From the NCBI GenBank assembly GCA_025055255.1, contig JANWYI010000023.1:7026-53162 (forward strand): a DNA stretch of 46,137 bases, in the 5' to 3' direction. Source of the DNA: Anaerolineae bacterium (GTDB lineage: Bacteria; Chloroflexota; Anaerolineae; Aggregatilineales; UBA2796). How positions within the stretch are numbered: position 1 is the first letter of the stretch; each line of letters starts with the position of its first letter. The position numbers and the translations under genes were made by a program. The notes beneath the pieces were generated by a model. The model did not search any database. It was not told the DNA's origin and saw only the letters and a program-made list of their open reading frames with translations. Of the stretch, positions 1 through 9,805 are shown one piece after another.

Positions 1-18
1 CACTGGTAGCATCGCTAC

Positions 19-1146
19 TCACCTGCTATGACTCGCCAAAGCGCGCCGATAGACCTCAACTGTGCGCCGCGCCTGCTCTGGCAAGGTGAAAATGCACGAG
101 ACGCGCCGCAGCGCTGCCTCGCCCATCTTGCGCGCATGTACTGAGTCGCTCAGTAGATCGGCGACGCGCGCCGCTAACGCCGCTGAGTCGCCCTTTGGAA
201 TGATGTAGCCTGTCTCGCCATCTACCACAATCTCGCGCGTGCCGCCGACATCGGTTGCCACGCATGGTAGACTCGCTGCGCCTGCTTCGATCAGCACGGT
301 CGGCAACGCTTCGCTCCAGCTCGGCAAGACTAGAACGTCTGAGGCGCCAAGCAGCTCAGGCACGTCCATGCGCTGACCGAGAAAGTGTACGCAATCGGCG
401 TATGGCGCCGCCAAAGACTCTAGCTTAGTGCGCGCTTCGCCGTCGCCAACTAGCATGATCTGGACGTTCGGGACGCGCTGGCGCAGCGTCGGTATTGCCT
501 CAAACAGCACCTCGTGACCTTTGCCGCTGCGCAACACTGCCACCATGATCACAATCGGCGTCTCTTGGGCCCAGCCGAGCGCAGCGCGAATCTGGGCGCG
601 TCGAGCGCGCGTAGCGAACTTTTCCAGTTGAATGCCGTTATAGACCGTCTCAATGCGCTCTAGTGGCAAGCGCGCTTGCCGCGCAAACTGTTGGCGGACT
701 GCCTCTGAGACGGCAATGACGCGATCTGCGCCGTAGCGCGCTGCGATCAGCACCAGTTGTGCGCGCAGGCGCGTCTTCAGGTTAGTGAACGGCTCAAACA
801 TCACGTGGCGCGTCATGACCGAAGGCACGCCCAGCAGGCGCCGCGAGAGCGCGTTGTAAACGTGCGTGTCCTGATCCTGTGAATGCACTAGATCAATGCG
901 CTCACGGCGCAGAAAGTCAGTGTAGCGCCGCCATGCTTGCCGATCCACCATGCGCCGTGCGCCCATGTCAAAGCGCGGCACGCCGCTCTGGGCTACCAGC
1001 TCTGCTAACGGACTATCGCGGCGCGTGTTGAGCGTGCCGAGCGTCAACTGAATGCCTTCCTGAGCGCTCAAATGTGGCAGAAGGTCGGCGATGTTGCGCT
1101 CAGCGCCGCCCATTGCCATGCTGCTGAGGATGAGTAACACACGCAC
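19..1146 (-). CDS. GT4-family glycosyltransferase
   Basis: A 375-residue GT-B fold glycosyltransferase, probably adding a sugar to a lipid-linked repeat unit at the cytoplasmic membrane face. The N-terminus has the GT4 nucleotide-fold opening MRVLLILSSMAMGGAERN with its GGAE signature. The C-terminal half carries VLPSWSEALPTVLIEAGAA, where the family's donor-binding E-x7-E region lies, followed by VATDVGGTREIVVDGETG. The start is GTG with AAGGAG eight bases upstream, inside the end of the preceding deacetylase gene, so the two are probably translationally coupled. It is the last gene of the polysaccharide operon visible here. Donor and acceptor sugars cannot be told from sequence. Confidence 0.9.
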   Translation of the reverse strand: MRVLLILSSMAMGGAERNIADLLPHLSAQEGIQLTLGTLNTRRDSPLAELVAQSGVPRFDMGARRMVDRQAWRRYTDFLRRERIDLVHSQDQDTHVYNALSRRLLGVPSVMTRHVMFEPFTNLKTRLRAQLVLIAARYGADRVIAVSEAVRQQFARQARLPLERIETVYNGIQLEKFATRARRAQIRAALGWAQETPIVIMVAVLRSGKGHEVLFEAIPTLRQRVPNVQIMLVGDGEARTKLESLAAPYADCVHFLGQRMDVPELLGASDVLVLPSWSEALPTVLIEAGAASLPCVATDVGGTREIVVDGETGYIIPKGDSAALAARVADLLSDSVHARKMGEAALRRVSCIFTLPEQARRTVEVYRRALASHSR

Positions 1147-1148
1147 GG

Positions 1149-2189
1149 TCAGTTCTCCTTGTAATAGCGTGGACGCGCCACAAGTGACGGCAAGCCCATC
1201 ACCTTCAGCTTGAACAGATCGAATGAGTCTTTGTAAAGCAGGAAGGCGCGCCGAATCTGCAGCGGATAGCGGCGCAGCGCGCGCAGCGACATCGGCGCAG
1301 GCGTGAGCGTGTAGGCGCTCTGGAAGCCGAGATCACGCAACATCTGGATAATTGCTGCGTTGTAGTCGCTCGGCGTGCCATTTGGATAGGCGAAGGCAGT
1401 GGCTTGCTGATCGGTCTGTGCTTCGATCTGCGCTCTCGACTCAGCCAGCTCATAGTACGCCTGTTCGGCGTCCACGCGCGTCAAAATTGGATGGTTGACC
1501 GTGTGCGGCATACAAGCAATGTCCGCTGCGACCATCTCGCGCACTTGCTCCCAGTTGACGAACAGCGGTGGATCAGCCGTCGGCTCTGGCACGTCCAGTC
1601 GCTCACGGACAGCGCGGATCGCAGCCTGTTTCTCTGCCTCTGGCACTTGCTTCAAAGCGCGCAGCAGGCGATCTGTGACGGCGCGCCGCGCCTCAGGCGT
1701 GCTGAGATCGCACATGCCAATCAGCGGCAGCTCAGCCTGCTGATGCTCGGTCAGATTCAAGTAAAGCGCGCACTCATCCCACCATGGCGGCGCAGGATGC
1801 TCCATGCGCGAGGTCATGAGAAAGATCACAGCGGGCAATTGCAGGCGCTTTAGGACAGGAAAGGCGTTCTGGTAGTTATCGAGGTAGCCGTCATCAAAGG
1901 TGATCAGCAGCGGACGCGACGGCAACGGTCTGCCTTTGGTCAGGAAGGCGTGCAGCACAGGCAGGCTGATCACATTGAAACGCTTGGCGATCCACGCCAT
2001 TTGGCGCGCAAACATCTGCGGCGACGCGCTGACATTTGGGCGATAATATAGAAAGTCAGGCGCTGTGGCGTCTGTGATCCGATGATAGGCGAGCACGGTC
2101 AGGCGATTTTTGCCCCAGAAAGTGTCCAGCAAGCGCGGCACGCCCAGACGTGCCAACATCGCAATGGCAAGCTGCGACCGTTTTGCCAT
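1149..2189 (-). CDS. polysaccharide deacetylase family protein (NodB-like, CE4)
   Basis: A 346-residue carbohydrate esterase 4 protein, expected to remove N-acetyl groups from polysaccharide or precursor sugars with a divalent metal. The NodB motif 1 TFDDGY follows the strand PSRPLLI, and the metal-binding H-x3-H is present as HTVNH; a later segment AFAYPNGT matches the family's conserved Pro-containing loop. The opening LTVLAYHRI is typical of the family. No signal peptide is evident, so location is uncertain: the N-terminal 20 residues are only mildly hydrophobic. It lies between two GT4 genes, 3 bases from the downstream one and 23 from the upstream one, which suggests modification of the exopolysaccharide made by this operon. 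Confidence 0.87.
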   Translation of the reverse strand: MAKRSQLAIAMLARLGVPRLLDTFWGKNRLTVLAYHRITDATAPDFLYYRPNVSASPQMFARQMAWIAKRFNVISLPVLHAFLTKGRPLPSRPLLITFDDGYLDNYQNAFPVLKRLQLPAVIFLMTSRMEHPAPPWWDECALYLNLTEHQQAELPLIGMCDLSTPEARRAVTDRLLRALKQVPEAEKQAAIRAVRERLDVPEPTADPPLFVNWEQVREMVAADIACMPHTVNHPILTRVDAEQAYYELAESRAQIEAQTDQQATAFAYPNGTPSDYNAAIIQMLRDLGFQSAYTLTPAPMSLRALRRYPLQIRRAFLLYKDSFDLFKLKVMGLPSLVARPRYYKEN

Positions 2190-2212
2190 GCAGAGCGCTC
2201 TCCTAGTCGTGA

Positions 2213-3334
2213 CTAGCGGCTGACAGCTCTATCATACACTTGAAGGACTTTTTCAATCATCGCCGTTGGGCTAAAGCGCGCTGCGACCATCTGGTAGGCA
2301 TTCATGCCCAGTTGACGTGCGAAGTCGCGCTGAGTCGCCAATTGGCGAATGCCTTCCGCCAATGCCGCTGAATCTTGAGCTGGCACAAGGCGCGCCGTGA
2401 CGCCGTCTTCCAGCAAAGTCGCCAAGCCACCAACAGCTGTGCACAGCAACGGACGCGCAAAGGATGCTGCTTCCAGCACAGCATACGGCAACGCCTCTGA
2501 GAGCGACGCCAGGCAGACACAGTCCAGCGACGGCAACAAGCGCGGCACGTCATCGCAAAAGCCCGCGAAATGGACGTGATTTGAGATGCCTAGCGCCGCT
2601 GCTTGCGTTTCCAGCTCAGTGCGCAACGGACCGTCGCCGATGATAACCAGATGCACAGGCAGATCGCGCACTTGCGCCATTGCCTCAAGCAGGTAGCGAT
2701 GTCCTTTGACAGGCTTCAAGCGCGCGATGATACCAATGACAAAGTCCTCAGGCTTGGCGCGCCATGTGGAGCGCAGCGCATGATCAGGCTCTGGCAAGGG
2801 CAGCGGCGGAATTGGCACAGCGTTGTGAATCAGCGTGGCGCGCCTGCCCAGACCCTGCTGCTCCATCTTCGCCTGCAGCGTCTCGGTCACAGTGATGTAC
2901 TCTCGCGCCATGAGACGGTTCAGGCGCAGCACGCTTTCGTAGAGCGCGCCTTTCAAGTTTGGATACTCAGCGCCGTAATCGCTGTGAAGCGTCGCCACAC
3001 AGCCGCGAGCACCTGCCAAGCGCGCCGCGAGATGTCCCCAGAAGATGGATTGCACGTTGTGCGCGTCCACGACGCTGTAGCCATTCTGCCTGATGACGGC
3101 GCGCAGACGCAAGACAAGCGCAGGACTTGCGCGTCTCGACTCAAGAGCAACGCATGGCACATTCTGCCTGCTCAGGCGCTCATGCAGCGGACTGCCACGC
3201 AAAACAGCGACTGCGCAGCCTTCGGTCGCCTTTTGCAGCGCTGCTGCTTGCGTTTGGACGCGCACTTCGGCGCCGCCATAGCTGCGCGCAAGGTCTACCA
3301 GCAGCACTTTGTAGGCACGTCGCAGACCTGCCAC
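2213..3334 (-). CDS. GT4-family glycosyltransferase
   Basis: A 373-residue GT-B glycosyltransferase. The N-terminal VLLVDLARSYGGAEVRVQT shows the GGAE acceptor-side motif, and the C-terminal domain has VIGIIARLKPVKGHRYLLEA and CLASLSEALPYAVLEAASFA typical of GT4 donor binding. The start is GTG. A clear AGGAG lies seven bases upstream and overlaps the stop codon of the BcsB-like gene, so the reading order and coupling are strong. It probably elongates the same lipid-linked oligosaccharide as the other GT4 enzyme in the operon; the sugar specificity is unknown. Confidence 0.9.
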   Translation of the reverse strand: MAGLRRAYKVLLVDLARSYGGAEVRVQTQAAALQKATEGCAVAVLRGSPLHERLSRQNVPCVALESRRASPALVLRLRAVIRQNGYSVVDAHNVQSIFWGHLAARLAGARGCVATLHSDYGAEYPNLKGALYESVLRLNRLMAREYITVTETLQAKMEQQGLGRRATLIHNAVPIPPLPLPEPDHALRSTWRAKPEDFVIGIIARLKPVKGHRYLLEAMAQVRDLPVHLVIIGDGPLRTELETQAAALGISNHVHFAGFCDDVPRLLPSLDCVCLASLSEALPYAVLEAASFARPLLCTAVGGLATLLEDGVTARLVPAQDSAALAEGIRQLATQRDFARQLGMNAYQMVAARFSPTAMIEKVLQVYDRAVSR

Positions 3335-3338
3335 AGCG

Positions 3339-5843
3339 CTACTCCTGACGGCGCGCTCGAATCGCCCGCACCAGCGACCACAATCCGAAAGCGCCTGTTG
3401 CTAGCAGCGCGCCTGCTGTCAGCGCGACCAAGAGCGGAATCCAAGAGGGACGCTCAGGCGTTTCGATCTGCAGCTGCTCAGGCAGCAACGGCTCAAAAGT
3501 CGGCAGCGGCGTTGGAGTCGGCACGAAAGGCGTGGGACTGAAGATCGGCGAAGGCGTCGGCGTGAGGCTCGGCGTGACGGTCGGCGTCGGCGTCTCAGTT
3601 GGGCCGGGCGTGACCGTGAAGACGCGATTAGGCGTCGGCGTGGCGCTTGCGGCGAGTGTTGTCTCTGCCACAAGCGTCGGGATGTCAGCTGTGATGTCCA
3701 CAGCGTAGCGGCTGCGATAGGTGTTGGCGGCGTAGACGCTGCTCTGAGTCACATAAACAACGTTGCCGTTCAGGTCGCCGCGAAAGAAAGTGACCGCTTG
3801 CATCGCTAACATGGCGAAAGACTCGCCGGCGCTGCTAGTACCTGTGATGGTCAGCAAGACGCGGCGCGGATTCCAGAGCGAAGGCTGTGCCTGCAGCACG
3901 CCGACCTCAAAGTTCGGCGGCAAGCGCAAGACCACGTCGTCAAGCGTCTGCTCAAGCGCATCAGTGCCAGCTGTGAATGGCTGCGGCAACTTGTCGCTGA
4001 TGCTGCGCAACAGGCTGTTAGTAGACGGTCTACCATAGAGGATGATGTGGTACTGCGCCAAATCCACTCCGCTCGGCAACTTGTCACCGAGCGCGAGGCG
4101 CGGCGCAAAGCGCTCGCCATTCTCAGTCAGCGCCCCAAGCCGCGCCATCAGACGCAGCGCCTGCTCAATCTCGCTCAAGCTAGGCTGATCAGGCAGGACG
4201 AACAGCACGTCGTGCAGATCAGAGTACTCGCTGAACGGCACAGGAAAATCTGAGACCAGCGGCGGACGCAGCGCTGTATCTACAACGGCACGCGGCAAGC
4301 TAAGCACGCTCTCTGGACGAATGTTCAGCCAAATCGTGGCAGGATTGGGCAAATTACAGCCCCAGTTGCCACGCGACTCAATCAGCACGCTCAAAATATT
4401 CGCCTCACCTGTCCGCACGGCTGACGGCGGAATCGGCGCGCGGACGCGATGCGGACTCGGACGCGAGGCATACTCACTGCCTGCGCCGATGTTCACGCTG
4501 TTGATCGGCGTCTCGTTGAGCAGGATGTTCAGGCTCGTCTGCGCTTCTTTGAGCGTGTCCGAGTAGTCAAAGACGATCTCAACGTAGGCTGACTCGCTGA
4601 TCTGCACGCCGTTCGGCACAACGAAACGGAAGTCGGCGAATTGTGAGCCGACGCCGAAGGTTGTGGTCGTCTCAATGCCCAAATCGGCGAACGTCTGCAC
4701 GTCGCGCAGCGACTCGCCGACGCGCTGCTGCGAGAGCGGACGCACGTCGCGCACAATGGCAAGCGCACCTGACAATCCGAAAGCGTCCACTCTGCCTGCA
4801 AAGGCGCGGACTGCCTTCTGGATTGCCTGATCAGTGCCGCCTGTGAAGGTCATCACGGCAAGGTATGGATTCTCAGGGTGCGCGATCAGCTGAACAATGC
4901 CTTCCTCAGGCGCAATAGCCGTGTTGCCAACGCTGAAAGTGCCTGTGACTGGGTCGTAGCGCGTCGGCAACAGATTGTCTGCATACAGTTGAGCTAGCAA
5001 AGCGTGATCAGCAGGCTTGCCGAGCAGGATCAGGTTGTTCTCGCGCCGATTCGCAGCGTCTAGCGCGCTGGGCGTGGTCACTTTCAAGCGCACCTGATTG
5101 CCTGTCAATCTGCCCACGCCTGCAGCTAGACTGAGCGCATGCTCTAGGTCGCTCGGCGCAAAGGCGTCAGGCAGGACGAGAAACGCCGTCTCAGGCTGAT
5201 TGGCGAGCAGATTGTTGTAAAACGGGCGCGGAAAAAACGCTAAGTTCAAAGTCGGCTTCAGACGCTCATACTCAAAGTGCAGGTAAGAGAGGTCAGAGCG
5301 AATCACGATGCGCGCTTGCCGATTCGAAAAGCAGTGGTCGCGCGCATCCATAGCAAAGGCAACGGTTTGCCGCGCGCGCTCTACATTGATCGCAGAGAGC
5401 GGCAACGGCACAGCCACAGTCTGCGGCGCGTCCTGAGTTGTGGTGAACGACGACTCGTAGACCAACTGGCTATTCAGGCGCACCTCAAAGCGCGTGATCG
5501 GCTGCGCAGCCGTGTTTTCAGAGGCAGCGCCGCTCTCAATGAACTGCAAGTTCAGGTACAAGACGTTGTTGCCTGCCAGACGCCAATTGTCAGGCACTTC
5601 AAAGCTGAATTGTGCCGAGCCTTGTGGCGAGAGTAGCTCTAGATTGCGCACGTTCAAGCTGGCGAGCGCGAAGTCCTGGGCGATCAGAGCGCCGCCAAGC
5701 GGCGTCGGCATAGGTGTGCTGAGCAGCAATGGGCTTGGAGTCGGCGTTGTGGCACTGACCAACAGCGGCGCTGCAGGCAGGAGCAGCACGCTCAACACAA
5801 GGCAGGCGATCGGCATCCGAAAGTGAGCAGAAACGTTCTTCAT
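3339..5843 (-). CDS. BcsB-like exopolysaccharide protein, membrane anchored
   Basis: An 834-residue protein related to the cellulose synthase subunit BcsB, which in cellulose systems guides the nascent glucan in the periplasm and anchors beside BcsA. An N-terminal signal peptide (about residues 1-30) is followed by two carbohydrate-binding-like plus flavodoxin-like modules; SFEVPDNWRLAGNN and the later FDYSDTLKEAQTSLNI are BcsB-type signatures. A Thr/Pro-rich linker (roughly 730-795) leads to one C-terminal transmembrane helix around WIPLLVALTAGALLATGAFG and a short basic tail. I chose the ATG at 5843 rather than the one 15 bases upstream because AAGGA sits at good spacing before it. No BcsA-type synthase or PilZ protein is encoded in the window, so the partner may be the Wzz/Wzy proteins of this operon. 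Confidence 0.82.
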   Translation of the reverse strand: MKNVSAHFRMPIACLVLSVLLLPAAPLLVSATTPTPSPLLLSTPMPTPLGGALIAQDFALASLNVRNLELLSPQGSAQFSFEVPDNWRLAGNNVLYLNLQFIESGAASENTAAQPITRFEVRLNSQLVYESSFTTTQDAPQTVAVPLPLSAINVERARQTVAFAMDARDHCFSNRQARIVIRSDLSYLHFEYERLKPTLNLAFFPRPFYNNLLANQPETAFLVLPDAFAPSDLEHALSLAAGVGRLTGNQVRLKVTTPSALDAANRRENNLILLGKPADHALLAQLYADNLLPTRYDPVTGTFSVGNTAIAPEEGIVQLIAHPENPYLAVMTFTGGTDQAIQKAVRAFAGRVDAFGLSGALAIVRDVRPLSQQRVGESLRDVQTFADLGIETTTTFGVGSQFADFRFVVPNGVQISESAYVEIVFDYSDTLKEAQTSLNILLNETPINSVNIGAGSEYASRPSPHRVRAPIPPSAVRTGEANILSVLIESRGNWGCNLPNPATIWLNIRPESVLSLPRAVVDTALRPPLVSDFPVPFSEYSDLHDVLFVLPDQPSLSEIEQALRLMARLGALTENGERFAPRLALGDKLPSGVDLAQYHIILYGRPSTNSLLRSISDKLPQPFTAGTDALEQTLDDVVLRLPPNFEVGVLQAQPSLWNPRRVLLTITGTSSAGESFAMLAMQAVTFFRGDLNGNVVYVTQSSVYAANTYRSRYAVDITADIPTLVAETTLAASATPTPNRVFTVTPGPTETPTPTVTPSLTPTPSPIFSPTPFVPTPTPLPTFEPLLPEQLQIETPERPSWIPLLVALTAGALLATGAFGLWSLVRAIRARRQE

Positions 5844-5915
5844 GGTTGTCCTTGTCATGATGATGACAGAGCAGGCAGGTCAGGCGGACTGCCTGCTCTC
5901 AGAATTGTCAGCGCG

Positions 5916-8222
5916 TTACCAGCTTGCAACAGTCGGTGTCGGCGTCGGCGTGCGGCTAGGCGTGACAGTAAAGACAGGAATTGGCGTGGCAGTGCTGGCA
6001 CCTATCACAACAGTCGCTAACGGACGCGGCTCAGCGGTTGCTGTTGGTGGCAAGCTGAGCGTCTCGCGCGTGCGCGTGTTGATCGTCCACAGCTGAGTCG
6101 GGCTGGCGTAGATGACGTTGCCGGGCAGATTGACCGTGCGCCGTTCGATCAAGGCGCGCAACGCGCTCTCTACGCCGACGTTGCCCGTGCCGCTGATGAC
6201 CAAGATAGCGCGCTGCGGCGCCTTGGGCGACTCAATCAGCTGCAGCACGCCAATGTCATAAGCAGGCGGCAGACGATAGACGACTGAGTCCACGACCTGT
6301 TCTAATGCGTCGCTGCCTGCTTGGAACGGCTGCGGCAAGATAGTGTTCAGAGAACGGATGTAAGCGTTGCGCGTTGGACGACCGAGCGCGATGATGTGAT
6401 AGGCACTTGGATCAACATCAGGTGGCAAAGCGCCAAGGCTGACTCGCGGCGCAAAGCGCGCACTGCTGGCTACGGAACTGCCTAAAAATGCCATCAGGCG
6501 CAGCATCTGGGCAGTTTCTTCAGCATTTGGTGCATCGGGCAGGACGAACAAAACGTCACGCAGGTCGCTCAAGCGCGTGAACGGCAATGGGAAGCCGCTC
6601 AGCAACGGCACACGCGCAGGTGCGTCGTCGGCGCGGCGCGGCAAGTAAAATGAACTCTCTGGACGCGGCAATAGCCAGACAATCACGCTCGGCAAGACTT
6701 CGCAGGCGCGCGCATCCACTAGTCCTGAAGAGTCAATCTGGATGAGCAGCGTGTTCCGCGCGCCGCTGATCACGCTGAACGGCGGAATGCGCGCCTTGAG
6801 CTGCGTGATGCGCTCGCCTGTGCGCGGATTGCGCAGGAAGGTGCTGTTGAGCGGCGTCTCATTCATGAACAGCGTGACTGTGGCATTTGCCTCTGCCAAA
6901 GTGTCCGAGTAGTCAAAGCGGAAGTCTAGCATGGCGTCATCGGTCAGCACTACGCCGTCAGGCATGGTGAAGACAATCTCGCCAAATTGCAGACCTGCGC
7001 CGTAAATTGGCGCGTTGACATAGCCTAGGTCAGCAAACGTGACGCGCTCTGCCAATACAGCCTCCCGATCTGTGGCAGGCGTCTGTCCAATCTGTGAGAC
7101 AAGCGCGACTGGTCCGCCGAGTCCAATGATGGCAGGCGGTCCGCTCAGCACTTGAGTCGCCTTGCGCAGACCTTCAGGCGTCTGCGCTGTGACAGCGATG
7201 ATCGCCGCTTTCGGATTGTCAGGGTTTAAGATGATCTGCGCTACGCCGTCATCAGGCGCAATGCGCGTCCTGCCGACAAAAAGGCTGCCGTCGGCTTCTA
7301 GGCGCGTCGGGAAACGGCGCGCAGCATAAGCAGCGTCAATTGCAGCGTGCTTGCCAATTTGACCGATCCAGAGCTGATTGGCGAGACGATCTGCCTCAGT
7401 CAGCTCATCAGCGCGCACGGCGTAGATGCGCACGCGGTTGCGTGAGAGCGCGCCCAAGCCTGCAGCCAGACTGGCAGCTGCTTCATAGTCGAGCGGCTCA
7501 GGACGTTGCGGCAGCACAAAAGCAACCGTCTCGCCGAGCACAGCAGGCGTGTTGTTGTAAAACGGACGCGGATAGAGCGAGAGATCGAGCGGCGGCGGCA
7601 ACAGGCGATACTGGAAAGCGATCTCCGAGGTCGCAGCAGCGATCCGCACGCGCGACTCAATGCCTTGCAAGCACTGCTCGCGTCCTTCGAGCGTTAGCTG
7701 GATGTTGAAGTCGCGCAAAGTTGGATCGCCCATGATCTCAGCAGGCAACGGCACTTCGACCAGACGGCGACCTGTATCATTCACAGTCAGCGTGAAGGCA
7801 GCAATCGGCACGCCGTTCAGACGCACGCGCAACACAGCAGGCGGCGTCGTCACAGGTGTCGCCGCGGCTGTGGTGACGTTGATTGCATAGCTGAGGTCTA
7901 GACGTAACGTATTGGCGCCGCTCGCCAGCCAGTTATCAGGCACGCGGAAATTGAAGCGGCTGTTGCTCAGCGGCGTACTCAGCTCGATATCGCGCACGTT
8001 GAAAGCAGCAAGGTTAATGCTCTGCGCTAGGAGCACAGCATCAGGCAACGGCGTGGGCTGGGCAGGCAAAAGGCTGCGCGGCGTCGGCGTGACAGTTGGC
8101 GTGACAGGCGTGGCTGTAGGCGGATTTTGCAGCGCAGTAAGACGGCTAGGCTGTGCAGCTGGAAAGAGTGCTAGGACGCCGAAAACAGCAAACAGCGCCA
8201 GCAGAAACGGCAATCTTCTCAT
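5916..8222 (-). CDS. BcsB-like exopolysaccharide protein lacking C-terminal anchor
   Basis: A 768-residue paralogue of the neighbouring BcsB-like protein, collinear over almost its whole length (FRVPDNWLASGANTLRLDL, FDYSDTLAEANATVTLF, LRDVLFVLPDAPN all have close counterparts). It has an N-terminal signal sequence (residues about 1-25) and Thr/Pro-rich segments at both ends. Unlike its partner it stops inside the C-terminal Thr/Pro-rich linker (ending TPTVASW) and has no terminal transmembrane helix. Neither other frame past the stop restores one, so it is predicted to be released outside the membrane. ATGA overlap with the upstream polymerase gene and an AGAAGG ribosome site indicate coupling. 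Its role is inferred from BcsB only. Confidence 0.8.
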   Translation of the reverse strand: MRRLPFLLALFAVFGVLALFPAAQPSRLTALQNPPTATPVTPTVTPTPRSLLPAQPTPLPDAVLLAQSINLAAFNVRDIELSTPLSNSRFNFRVPDNWLASGANTLRLDLSYAINVTTAAATPVTTPPAVLRVRLNGVPIAAFTLTVNDTGRRLVEVPLPAEIMGDPTLRDFNIQLTLEGREQCLQGIESRVRIAAATSEIAFQYRLLPPPLDLSLYPRPFYNNTPAVLGETVAFVLPQRPEPLDYEAAASLAAGLGALSRNRVRIYAVRADELTEADRLANQLWIGQIGKHAAIDAAYAARRFPTRLEADGSLFVGRTRIAPDDGVAQIILNPDNPKAAIIAVTAQTPEGLRKATQVLSGPPAIIGLGGPVALVSQIGQTPATDREAVLAERVTFADLGYVNAPIYGAGLQFGEIVFTMPDGVVLTDDAMLDFRFDYSDTLAEANATVTLFMNETPLNSTFLRNPRTGERITQLKARIPPFSVISGARNTLLIQIDSSGLVDARACEVLPSVIVWLLPRPESSFYLPRRADDAPARVPLLSGFPLPFTRLSDLRDVLFVLPDAPNAEETAQMLRLMAFLGSSVASSARFAPRVSLGALPPDVDPSAYHIIALGRPTRNAYIRSLNTILPQPFQAGSDALEQVVDSVVYRLPPAYDIGVLQLIESPKAPQRAILVISGTGNVGVESALRALIERRTVNLPGNVIYASPTQLWTINTRTRETLSLPPTATAEPRPLATVVIGASTATPIPVFTVTPSRTPTPTPTVASW

Positions 8223-9805
8223 GAGTCCTTCTCCTCAAAACGAGCCAGATCAGACGCAGGCAGGGTTGCCTGACTGCTCTCACGCTGTGCAGCATTGCGG
8301 CGCTCGGTCATGGCTTGGGAAAGCACACTGGCACTTGCTGCGAGCGCAAACATGATCCACATATAACGCGCATAGTCAGCGTGCAGGAAGATGCTTGTGG
8401 TCAGATATGAGACAATGCCAAGTTGCAATGAGGCTGTCCACGCAGCAAGGTCAGGGCGACCGAGCGCGCGGAATTGGCGGCGCGCACGCGCCGTGCTCCA
8501 GAAGAGCGCGGCTAGGATGCTGCTAAACGCAAGAATGCCCAGTATACCCATCTCAGCCATCAGCTCTAGGTATAAGCTGTGCGCTTGGCGGCTCTCAAGG
8601 CGCGGATCCAAGCCGAGCACGGATGAATACTCGATGTAGAGCGCTTGATAGTTGCGCTTACCGACTCCCAGAATCGGATTTTCAGCGAACATCTGCAGCG
8701 CGATCAGCATTTCGCTAGTGCGCCCGCGAAATGAGGCTTCAGTTTGCATCGTGGGATCACTGGCAACAGCGTCGCTGAGCGTCATCACTCGGCTCACATA
8801 GCCACTGGGCAAGATCGGTATTAAAATGGCGACCATGATTGCACCAACCAGTGCCACGCGCAGCAGGTTGTACTTGCGATCTAGGACTAGCAAGACTGTC
8901 ACCACAACGAGCGCCAAAAAGCCGCCGCGCGAGTACGTGAAAATCGCAGCGCCGACGATCAAGACTGTGCAGAGCGCGCCGAGCAGCCGTCCTGCCTGCG
9001 TCGTGCCTGTCAGCATGCGGTAAGCCGCGAGCGGAAAGATCATCAGCAGAATTTGCGCGTAAAAGTTCGGGTCGTCAAGCGGACCCGTCACACGCACGTC
9101 ATCTAAGTCGCCGACGATCTGGTGGACGCCTGACTTCGCCAAGCCGAAGAAAGTGTTCTGAGTGTCGCCTGTGAACGTATGGTACCAGCTCAAGCCTGCC
9201 ACAAGCGCTGCGCTCAGAATCAGCGCCCAGAGCACTGTCCTGAAGCTCTGCTCATCGTCGCACAGCTGCACCATGATGATCAGGATTGCGAAGTCCTTCA
9301 GCCAATCTATCAGCCGATCCAGCGCAGCTGACTGATTAGCAGCGGCGAAGAGCACGGACATGGTCGCCACAACGCCATAGAACACCATTGTGGCTTCCAC
9401 GCCGCGAAAGACGAGCGGCTTGCGCCTCAGCACGATCCGATTTGCCAGCACGCTGACTAAAATCAGCGCGATCAACGGCTGATTGATCTTCGGAATGCCG
9501 AAGTTCACTTCCAGCGCGTCTGACAGGTTCAAATAGGTGAAGATGGCAAGGATGTATAAGCCAACTTGTGGACGCAGCACAATCCACAGCGCCAAGAAAG
9601 CGCCAATCACGCCGCCTGCAATCAGGAACGCAGAGTCAGTAGCTGCCATCAGATAGTTGGCGATGAAAATAGCGACCAAGCCGAGCGTGAAGACGCCAAT
9701 CGGCAACAGCTGTTCGAGCAAGGCGTAACGCCGTATGAAGCGGCGCACGCCGAAGATGCTCCGCGTCAACACATAGCCATTTCTGGACAGAGTATTCGTA
9801 CTCAT
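8219..9805 (-). CDS. O-antigen ligase/Wzy-type polymerase family membrane protein
   Basis: A 528-residue polytopic membrane protein with about a dozen hydrophobic helices. The central part has FTYSRGGFLALVVVTVLLVL, the usual Arg-bearing segment before a transmembrane helix in PF04932. It is followed by a large loop ending SRQAHSLYLELMAEMGILGI, the family's His-containing H-x-L-Y-L-x4-E-x-G signature. Such proteins either polymerise undecaprenyl-linked repeat units or transfer finished glycans. Next to a Wzz-type co-polymerase, the polymerase role is more likely. The gene overlaps both neighbours by four bases (ATGA), so all three are probably translated in a coupled way. Confidence 0.85.
   Translation of the reverse strand: MSTNTLSRNGYVLTRSIFGVRRFIRRYALLEQLLPIGVFTLGLVAIFIANYLMAATDSAFLIAGGVIGAFLALWIVLRPQVGLYILAIFTYLNLSDALEVNFGIPKINQPLIALILVSVLANRIVLRRKPLVFRGVEATMVFYGVVATMSVLFAAANQSAALDRLIDWLKDFAILIIMVQLCDDEQSFRTVLWALILSAALVAGLSWYHTFTGDTQNTFFGLAKSGVHQIVGDLDDVRVTGPLDDPNFYAQILLMIFPLAAYRMLTGTTQAGRLLGALCTVLIVGAAIFTYSRGGFLALVVVTVLLVLDRKYNLLRVALVGAIMVAILIPILPSGYVSRVMTLSDAVASDPTMQTEASFRGRTSEMLIALQMFAENPILGVGKRNYQALYIEYSSVLGLDPRLESRQAHSLYLELMAEMGILGILAFSSILAALFWSTARARRQFRALGRPDLAAWTASLQLGIVSYLTTSIFLHADYARYMWIMFALAASASVLSQAMTERRNAAQRESSQATLPASDLARFEEKDS

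Noticed and set aside
5859-5915. Possible frameshift that would restore a membrane anchor to the upstream BcsB-like protein
   Set aside because: Neither alternative frame past the stop encodes a hydrophobic helix of membrane length, so real loss of the anchor is simpler.
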